Source of the DNA: Actinomycetota bacterium
Lineage (GTDB): Bacteria; Actinomycetota; Actinomycetes; Streptosporangiales; Streptosporangiaceae
DNA length: 10,281 nucleotides
Direction: 5' to 3'
Assembly: GCA_003168295.1 (NCBI GenBank)
Contig: PMST01000460.1
Coordinates: 15,169-25,449 of the forward strand
In this document: positions 6,076 to 10,281 of the stretch, in pieces
How positions within the stretch are numbered: the stretch's first letter is position 1
Layout: the number at the start of each line of letters is the position of its first letter
Program-made: the position numbers and the translations under genes
The notes under the pieces: generated by a model
Databases searched by the model: none
Told to the model about the DNA's origin: nothing
What the model saw: only the letters and a program-made list of their open reading frames with translations

Positions 6076-6263
6076 CCTCGACCGCGGTGCGGGTTGCCGC
6101 GGGTGGATTTTCCCTCACCGCACCGACTTGCTCCCAACCCGATTGTCTGGCATGGCGTTGTCCGGGGCCAGGTCAGGTGGTGACGGGTGGTGGTGCTTCG
6201 TTCATGACTGGATGGTTGTGATGGGGCACACAGAGCTAATCAGGAACGATGCGCTCAGCTGGG

Positions 6264-6310
6264 CTGTTTGTGTCCTTCGCACGGGGCCATCCAGGCGCCT
6301 GCACAAACAG
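6264..6310 (+). repeat. 9-bp inverted repeat just upstream of the hydrolase ribosome site
   Basis: CTGTTTGTG (6264-6272) is the exact reverse complement of CACAAACAG (6302-6310), with 29 bases between. The right arm touches the AAGAGAGA purine tract (6310-6317) that serves as ribosome site for the gene starting at 6328. It may form a leader hairpin or provide two half-sites for a regulator; the 38-base centre-to-centre distance is longer than one TetR operator. The rest of 6064-6327 shows no convincing gene. Confidence 0.6.
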
Positions 6311-6327
6311 AAGAGAGATAAGTCATC

Positions 6328-7146
6328 TTGTACCCGGTCAGCACGACAAGTCTTGTCCGTCATCGCGCCGGGGTGGGTGAACCGCTCGTGCTGCTGCACG
6401 GTGTCGGGGAGTCAGCCGTTGGGTGGCGTCCGGTTCAGGACGCCCTCAGCCGCGACTATGACGTGATCGCGCTGGACTTCCCTGGCTTCGGCGGCTCCGC
6501 CAGGCTTCCGGCACATGCCCTGCCTAACGCCGTGGCGCTGGCCGGCGCGGTCGAACGCGAGATGGACCAGCTCGGGATCGGCGACTTCCACGTCGCCGGG
6601 TACTCCCTCGGAGCCCGCGTCTGCCTCGAGCTCGCCACCCGCGGCCGGGTCCGCTCGGTCATCGCGATCGCCCCCGACGGGCTGGGAACTCCGCCGGAGC
6701 GGGTTTACCAGGCGGCGGCGCTGATGGCGGGCCGCACGATGGCGACCCTGCTGGCACCCGTCGCGACGCTGATGACCGCGTCCGGGCCCGGCCGGAGCCT
6801 GTTCTTCGCGATGGAACGCAGCCGGCCATGGAAGCTGACCCGGCAGGACGCCCGCGAGCTGCTGCTGAACTTCGCCCATGCCCCGGACTACGAGGAGACC
6901 GTCCTGGCCAGCATGTACGACATCCCGACCGGCCTCGACCGGATCACCTGCCCCGTGCTGATCATGCAGGGCACCGCCGACCCCCTGATCAGCATGCAAT
7001 CTCCCCGCTTCCTGACGTTCATACCCCACGCCCAGTTCCGATGGCTCTACGGCCTCAGCCACGTCCCCATCTCCGACGACCCGGAACTCGTCACCGGGCT
7101 CATGCTCGATTTTCTTAACACCACAGCGGAAGCTCGGGTTATCTAG
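6328..7146 (+). CDS. Alpha/beta hydrolase
   Basis: A 272-residue alpha/beta-hydrolase-fold enzyme, cytoplasmic, hydrolysing an ester, amide, lactone or similar bond that cannot be specified. The oxyanion-hole motif LLHGVGES is at 22-29. The nucleophile elbow is GYSLG at 91-95 with S93; the acid is D218 in GTADPL, and the general base is H245 in LSHVPISDDPE. All triad positions are intact and in the normal order, and the length is typical. Residues about 120-190 form the cap. The start is TTG at 6328, because an in-frame TAA lies 6 bases upstream (6319-6321) and a purine-rich AGAGAG tract precedes it; the next in-frame GTG would be inside the conserved N-terminal part. A TetR-family gene follows on the same strand after 116 bases and may regulate it, but that is inference. 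Confidence 0.93.
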   Translation: MYPVSTTSLVRHRAGVGEPLVLLHGVGESAVGWRPVQDALSRDYDVIALDFPGFGGSARLPAHALPNAVALAGAVEREMDQLGIGDFHVAGYSLGARVCLELATRGRVRSVIAIAPDGLGTPPERVYQAAALMAGRTMATLLAPVATLMTASGPGRSLFFAMERSRPWKLTRQDARELLLNFAHAPDYEETVLASMYDIPTGLDRITCPVLIMQGTADPLISMQSPRFLTFIPHAQFRWLYGLSHVPISDDPELVTGLMLDFLNTTAEARVI

Positions 7147-7167
7147 CCGGTTAAATGCAACCAGGGA

Positions 7168-7200
7168 ATCCTAGGATGATCATCATGGCGCCGTGCGCCA
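7168..7200. promoter_or_regulatory. Cluster of palindromes upstream of the TetR gene (candidate operator)
   Basis: ATCCTAGGAT (7168-7177) and GATGATCATC (7175-7184) are overlapping perfect 10-bp palindromes. They are followed by TGGCGC (7186-7191) and GCGCCA (7195-7200), an inverted repeat with a 3-base gap. Such symmetry 60-95 bases before a TetR-type gene is what an autoregulatory operator would look like. TAACAT (7228-7233) could be the -10 of that gene. Which palindrome is bound, if any, cannot be decided here. Confidence 0.42.
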
Positions 7201-7262
7201 GCGGCCGGTCCGATGGGGGCTAACCGCTAACATCACAGCAGTCGTCATGAGGCGAGGTTCCG

Positions 7263-8150
7263 GTGGCACGAGCACAGGGCGGGCACCGGCGTCGTAGCCG
7301 GCCGGGTGGTCTGTCGCTGGACCGGATCGTCACGACCACGCTAGAGCTGGTGGATGAGCAGGGCATCGGAGCGGCGACGATGCGGGCGGTGTCGTCGCGG
7401 CTGGGGGTTCGCTCGATGTCGCTGTATAGGTATGTGCAGGATCGTGATGAGCTGTTCGACGCGGTGGTGGAGCGGATCGTCAACGAGCTCGCCGACGATC
7501 CGGAAGTCCAGCTGCGTCCGGTGGACGGGTGGCGACCGTATCTGGCCGGCATGGCGCACGGAGTACGCCGTTACGCCCGGGCGCATCCCCATGCTTTCCC
7601 GCTGGTTGCTACCCGGCCGCCATCGGCTCCGTGGGTGAACCCGCCGCTTCGGTCGCTGCGCTGGGTCGAGGCGATGCTGACCGGATTGGTCCGGGAGGGG
7701 TTCAGCGACGAGCAAGTGCTGTTCACCTACCGCACGTTCAACAGCTTCCTGCTCGGTTACCTGCTGCTGGAAACCAGTGCCATGACGCTACGGGATCCAA
7801 AGCCGGGCGATGGATCCTTCACCGGTACCGACACTAGTTCCAGTGATGGCGGGCAGGCAGCCGCCAACCCGGTCATCGGCGGCCTGAGCCCCGCCCGCTC
7901 TGCCGAGCAGCGAGAGGCGCTCCAGGACGCCGACAGCCCAGGCGAGCTGCTCGATCCCGCGGACGGGATTGACGCTAGGCATTTCCCGACGGTGCACCGC
8001 CTAGCGGCGGGACTCGCCGAGGACCGGTGGGGCGGGGAGTTCGAGACGGGCCTGGAAGACATGCTTGACCGCGTTGCGGTGTTCGTGACCGACGACCGGT
8101 CCGGCGAAATTGACGCCGTAAACCCCGGCGGTGGACGGCCTCGCAGCTGA
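7263..8150 (+). CDS. TetR/AcrR-family transcriptional regulator
   Basis: A 295-residue DNA-binding regulator. The N-terminal TetR domain spans about 17-75: LSLDRIVTTTLELVDEQGIG, then the helix-turn-helix AATMRAVSSRLGVRSMSLYRYV (two pieces, 37-58), then RDELFDAVVERIV. The ligand-binding half resembles the TetR_C-type (tetracycline-repressor-like) domain: WRPYLAGMAHGVRRYARAHP (90-109) and FNSFLLGYLLLE (159-170), closing with FETGLEDMLDRVAVFV (260-275). Between them, residues about 177-238 are Gly/Ser/Asp/Pro-rich and look disordered, making the protein longer than the usual 190-240 residues. The start is GTG at 7263, with GAGGCGAGG (7249-7257) 5 bases before it. It probably controls its own promoter and perhaps the hydrolase upstream or the operon downstream; the ligand is unknown. 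Confidence 0.93.
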   Translation: MARAQGGHRRRSRPGGLSLDRIVTTTLELVDEQGIGAATMRAVSSRLGVRSMSLYRYVQDRDELFDAVVERIVNELADDPEVQLRPVDGWRPYLAGMAHGVRRYARAHPHAFPLVATRPPSAPWVNPPLRSLRWVEAMLTGLVREGFSDEQVLFTYRTFNSFLLGYLLLETSAMTLRDPKPGDGSFTGTDTSSSDGGQAAANPVIGGLSPARSAEQREALQDADSPGELLDPADGIDARHFPTVHRLAAGLAEDRWGGEFETGLEDMLDRVAVFVTDDRSGEIDAVNPGGGRPRS

Positions 8151-8155
8151 GGGCG

Positions 8156-8167
8156 CTGCCCGGGCAG
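8156..8167 (+). terminator. Short palindrome after the TetR gene
   Basis: CTGCCCGGGCAG is a perfect 12-base palindrome lying 6 bases after the TetR stop codon. With a minimal loop the stem is only 4-5 bp and there is no T-run, so it is at best a weak terminator. Confidence 0.25.
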
Positions 8168-8181
8168 GATGGCTTTGCCAC

Positions 8182-8236
8182 TAAGTGGACACTGTAAGCT
8201 TCCCACGTAAGTTTATTGTGTAAGTTTGCGTATAAG
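8182..8236 (+). promoter_or_regulatory. Array of five TAAG direct repeats at 13-base period
   Basis: TAAG occurs at 8182, 8195, 8208, 8221 and 8233, giving spacings of 13, 13, 13 and 12. The three central copies extend to nine bases: TGTAAGCTT (8193-8201), CGTAAGTTT (8206-8214) and TGTAAGTTT (8219-8227). The stretch is AT-rich compared with its surroundings and lies 130-180 bases upstream of the first gene of the three-gene envelope operon. Regular direct repeats of this kind usually bind a protein cooperatively. It may also contain the operon promoter: GTTT at 8211 and GCGTAT at 8228 are 13 bases apart, loosely like a SigB-type promoter. Confidence 0.6.
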
Positions 8237-8272
8237 CCGTCCGGCTGCGGGTAGTGGGGGCCAGCCGGACGG
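8237..8272 (+). repeat. 10-bp GC-rich hairpin upstream of the envelope operon
   Basis: CCGTCCGGCT (8237-8246) pairs perfectly with AGCCGGACGG (8263-8272) around a 16-base G-rich loop. It starts directly after the last TAAG motif. It could be the terminator of the TetR transcript (no T-run) or a hairpin in the operon leader. The two roles cannot be separated without a mapped transcription start. Confidence 0.6.
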
Positions 8273-8364
8273 TGCACGGGGACCAAGCTCGAGCGGGCTC
8301 AGATGCCGCCGCCGGTCCGCAGATCGCGGATGGCCGCCAATGCTCTATCGAGGAGATAGCCCGG

Positions 8365-9168
8365 ATGACAGATAACTACCTGCCCCCCGCTACGCCGCCG
8401 CAGGGCGGCGAGCCGTTCCCGCCCGCATCGGCGCAGGAGCAGGGCACGGCTGACGTCGTTAAGGATCAGGCGACCGACCTGAGTCACAGCAGTATTCAGA
8501 CCGGAAAGCACGTGGCCGACGTGGCCCGGGAGCAGGCTTCTGGAGTCGCGGCAGAGGCCGGCCGTCAGGGCATGGACCTGCTGCACCAGGCTCAAGGCCA
8601 GCTGGAGGAACAAGCGGCCCAGGGTCAGCAGCGGCTGGCGAGTAACCTGCTTTCGCTCAGTGATGAGCTCCGCTCGATGGCAGATGCGTCCGGCCGGGGC
8701 GGCATGGCCGCCGACCTGGCGAGTCAGGCGGCCTCGAGGGTCCGCAATGCCGGGCAGTGGCTGGACGACCGCAAGCCCGGCCAGGTGGCGGGCGAGGTGC
8801 AGTCCTTTGCGCGCCGCAGGCCGGCGGTATTCCTGGCCCTGGCGGTGGGAGCGGGCCTCGTGGCCGGCCGGCTCACCCGAGGGCTCAAGGACGCAAATAG
8901 CGATGATTCCGCAGCGCCTGCCGCTGCGCCTGAGGCTACGCCTCCAGCCACGCAGGGGCTTAGCGGGCAGTGGGCCCCGCCGTCCGACCTGACCAGCTAC
9001 CCGCCGGCCAGGGCTGCGGGCGTCGACGATCAGACGCTGGGCGTTCCTGTCCCGGCTAGCGGTCTGCCGCCAACCGTCGGTGATCCGGCCTGGGCGGCCG
9101 GTCCAGCGTACGGCGAGCGGAGCCCCCTGGTCACTGATGACCAGGCGGGCCGTCAGGGCACGCTGTGA
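8365..9168 (+). CDS. Single-TM, helix-rich envelope protein with glycine zipper (YqjD/ElaB-like architecture)
   Basis: A 267-residue protein without a signal peptide. Residues 1-25 are Pro-rich. Residues about 26-150 are long amphipathic helix rich in Ala, Gln, Glu and Arg (VVKDQATDL, KHVADVAREQASGVAAEAG, EEQAAQGQQRLASNLL). A single membrane segment, PAVFLALAVGAGLVAGRL (153-170), is preceded by ARRR and carries small-residue GxG/GxxxG spacing. A Pro/Ala-rich, apparently disordered tail follows (177-267). The helix-then-RRP-membrane plan is like YqjD/ElaB-type membrane-anchored proteins, but I see no clear DUF883 identity, so this is by architecture only. ATG at 8365 is chosen for the GAGGAG (8350-8355) 9 bases upstream; a longer frame from 8254 lacks support. 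Its stop overlaps the next start (GTGA, 9165-9168), indicating translational coupling. Confidence 0.85.
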   Translation: MTDNYLPPATPPQGGEPFPPASAQEQGTADVVKDQATDLSHSSIQTGKHVADVAREQASGVAAEAGRQGMDLLHQAQGQLEEQAAQGQQRLASNLLSLSDELRSMADASGRGGMAADLASQAASRVRNAGQWLDDRKPGQVAGEVQSFARRRPAVFLALAVGAGLVAGRLTRGLKDANSDDSAAPAAAPEATPPATQGLSGQWAPPSDLTSYPPARAAGVDDQTLGVPVPASGLPPTVGDPAWAAGPAYGERSPLVTDDQAGRQGTL

Positions 9169-9587
9169 CCAGCCCGTTCGATCCGACCCTGCCGCCGCAT
9201 CCCGATTCGCGGCCGTCGGTCGGCGAGCTGTTCTCAGATGTTGCCATGGATCTCAGCACGCTCATACGCCAAGAGGTGGAGCTGGCCAAGGCCGAGGTTC
9301 GCCAGTCAGCTACCCGGGCCGGCAAGGGCGCCGGGATGCTGGCGGGTGCAGGCATCAGTGGCCACATGGTCTTGCTGTTCGCGTCGGTCGCCGCGTGGTG
9401 GGGCATCGGCGACGCCACCGGTCATGGCTGGTCGGCGCTGATCGTAGCGGCCATCTGGCTGATCGTCGCGGCGATCCTCGGGCTGATGGGGCGCCGGCAG
9501 TTCAGCGCGGTACCGGGCGTCCCGCAGACCGCGCAGACGGTGAAGAAGATTCCCGACGCAATAAGAGGAAACGAGGGCACATCATGA
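9165..9587 (+). CDS. Phage-holin-superfamily membrane protein (DUF1469/YqjE-like)
   Basis: A 140-residue inner-membrane protein. An N-terminal amphipathic helix contains the family signature SVGELFSDVAMDLSTLIRQE (18-37) and VELAKAEVRQ. Two membrane segments follow at about 57-79 (MLAGAGISGHMVLLFASVAAWW) and 89-109 (SALIVAAIWLIVAAILGLMG), then a short basic tail. This is the Phage_holin_3_6/DUF1469 pattern that includes E. coli YqjE. Despite the family name these are chromosomal membrane proteins, and no phage gene is nearby. The GTG start overlaps the previous stop by 4 bases, and its TGA overlaps the next ATG (ATGA, 9584-9587), so the three proteins should be made in linked amounts and probably act together at the membrane. 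Confidence 0.93.
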   Translation: MTSPFDPTLPPHPDSRPSVGELFSDVAMDLSTLIRQEVELAKAEVRQSATRAGKGAGMLAGAGISGHMVLLFASVAAWWGIGDATGHGWSALIVAAIWLIVAAILGLMGRRQFSAVPGVPQTAQTVKKIPDAIRGNEGTS

Positions 9588-10168
9588 CCAGCGACCCGGA
9601 CCAGATCCGTGAGCAGATCGAGGAAACCCGCATCAGCTTGAGCGAGGACGTCAATACCCTGGCCGACACGGTCAACCCGGCACATGCCGCCAAGCGCAAG
9701 GCAGCCAGCGCACGTTCTGCCGTGCTCGGAGTAAAGGACAAGGTCATGGGTGCAGCGTCACAGTCCGTCTCCAGCACGACTTCCGCGGCAGGAGAAAAGG
9801 CGTCGGCGGTTCAAGAAAAGGCGTCAGCGGCTCCAGACCGCCTTCGCCGCCAGGTGGCGGGTAACCCGCTGGCGGTCGGCCTGATCGCGGTAGGCGTCGG
9901 CTGGCTCGCCGGCTCGCTTCTTCCGGCCAGCAGCGCCGAGGAGCGTGCGGCAACGAAGGTCAAGGAAGCCACCGCGCCAGCCGTCACCAGCGCGGCCAAG
10001 GATGTCGCAGCCAGCCTCCAGGACTCATCCAAGCAGGCAGCCGAATCGGTTAAGGCCGCAGCGGCCGACGCCGCCGACACCGTCAAGGATGAGACGGCCA
10101 GCTCGGCACACGACGTCCGGGATCAGGCATTGGCCGCCCGCGACACCGTGGCCGACAGCCGTCACTAA
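9584..10168 (+). CDS. DUF3618 membrane-anchored protein
   Basis: A 194-residue protein that begins with the DUF3618 signature DPDQIREQIEETRISLSEDV (4-23) and LADTVNPAHAAKRK, followed by an Ala/Lys/Ser helical region. A single glycine-zipper membrane segment, NPLAVGLIAVGVGWLAGSLL (94-113), leads to a long Ala/Lys/Asp-rich, LEA-like helical tail (118-194) with repeated KDVAAS, ESVKAAA and DTVKDE units. This C-terminal tail is longer than in minimal DUF3618 proteins, which end soon after the membrane segment. The ATG overlaps the previous stop (ATGA), making it the third member of the coupled operon. DUF3618 is commonly found beside the holin-superfamily protein in actinobacteria and other soil bacteria. 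The molecular role is unknown; a stress-linked membrane scaffold or ribosome-anchoring role by analogy to YqjD is inference. Confidence 0.93.
   Translation: MTSDPDQIREQIEETRISLSEDVNTLADTVNPAHAAKRKAASARSAVLGVKDKVMGAASQSVSSTTSAAGEKASAVQEKASAAPDRLRRQVAGNPLAVGLIAVGVGWLAGSLLPASSAEERAATKVKEATAPAVTSAAKDVAASLQDSSKQAAESVKAAAADAADTVKDETASSAHDVRDQALAARDTVADSRH
9793..9825 (+). repeat. 21-base repeat encoding a heptad in the DUF3618 protein
   Basis: AGAAAAGGCGTC occurs at 9793-9804 and again at 9814-9825, a period of 21 bases. It encodes EKASAVQ followed by EKASAAP (residues 71-84), a seven-residue unit consistent with helical repeats growing by duplication. Confidence 0.75.
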
Positions 10169-10238
10169 CCACCCTGGTCTCCCACTATAAATCCGATCCT
10201 GTTAATGTCCGTGTCGCCCCAGTCCCCGGTGACTCAGC

Positions 10239-10256
10239 CGCTCACGCGCGTGAGCG
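10239..10256. promoter_or_regulatory. 18-bp perfect palindrome (candidate operator)
   Basis: CGCTCACGCGCGTGAGCG is a complete palindrome without a central loop, lying 17 bases before the probable start codon at 10273 and 70 bases after the operon stop. The absence of a loop favours a binding site for a dimeric regulator of the next gene over a terminator, although a stem with a small forced loop could also form. Confidence 0.5.
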
Positions 10257-10272
10257 AACACCCGGAGATGCC

Positions 10273-10281
10273 ATGACTGCC
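10273..10281 (+). CDS. Probable start of the next gene (three codons visible)
   Basis: ATG ACT GCC at the right edge is preceded by GGAG (10264-10267) at a 5-base distance, a good ribosome site. It is in the same direction as the operon upstream. Too little is present to identify the product, and the call depends on the ribosome site alone. Confidence 0.4.

Noticed and set aside
6064..6263. Small plus-strand open frames in the hydrolase upstream region
   Set aside because: They have no ribosome site at useful distance, no family pattern, and extend into the hydrolase in the wrong frame.
8254..8364. Upstream extension of the first operon protein
   Set aside because: There is no ribosome site at 8254 and the added residues have no pattern; ATG at 8365 follows GAGGAG.
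9080..9583. Long reading of the DUF3618 gene from 9080
   Set aside because: The upstream part is an out-of-frame shadow of the holin-superfamily gene; the DUF3618 signature starts at the ATG at 9584.
9165..9587. Prophage or lysis cassette suggested by the 'phage holin' family name
   Set aside because: No endolysin, capsid, integrase or other phage gene is present, and the family is a normal chromosomal membrane family (YqjE-like).

Overview
The window looks like chromosomal DNA of a high-GC actinomycete. Coding thirds are strongly G/C-biased, GTG and TTG starts are common, and the families present (ECF42 sigma factor with a YCII/DGPF partner, DUF3618, TetR with TetR_C-type ligand domain, penicillin-recognising serine hydrolase) are typical of Streptomyces-like and Streptosporangiales-like genomes. 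I do not name a genus. No rRNA, tRNA, CRISPR array, transposase or integrase is visible.

Left part (1-1633, minus strand): an ECF42-type RNA polymerase sigma factor runs off the left edge. Just upstream of it lies its usual partner, a YCII/DGPF-domain protein. Upstream of that pair are two relics on the same strand: the C-terminal part of a second YCII protein, and a short piece resembling a class I methyltransferase. A strong hairpin at 1560-1592 separates them from the next gene.

Middle part (1634-6063): a large secreted protein of unknown function (minus), an intergenic region of about 330 bases with an AT-rich patch, then two plus-strand genes (a DUF1579-like lipocalin-type protein and a secreted SxxK/SDN/KNG serine hydrolase that lacks the class A beta-lactamase glutamate). 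A small unrecognised basic protein follows. It overlaps by its stop codon with a convergent zinc-less MDR/quinone-oxidoreductase gene.

Right part (6064-10281, plus strand): an alpha/beta hydrolase with a complete catalytic triad, a TetR-family regulator, and then a tightly coupled three-gene envelope operon with 4-base overlaps: a coiled, single-TM glycine-zipper protein, a 'phage holin' superfamily (YqjE/DUF1469-like) protein, and a DUF3618 protein. Architecturally this operon resembles the enterobacterial YqjD-YqjE-YqjK set. Upstream of it is an unusual array of five TAAG motifs spaced 13, 13, 13 and 12 bases, followed by a 10-bp GC hairpin. The window ends at the probable first codons of another gene, preceded by an 18-bp perfect palindrome.

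The most notable features are the TAAG array with the operon it precedes, the decayed YCII/methyltransferase segment, and the unrecognised secreted protein whose C-terminal half is encoded by DNA of visibly lower GC.
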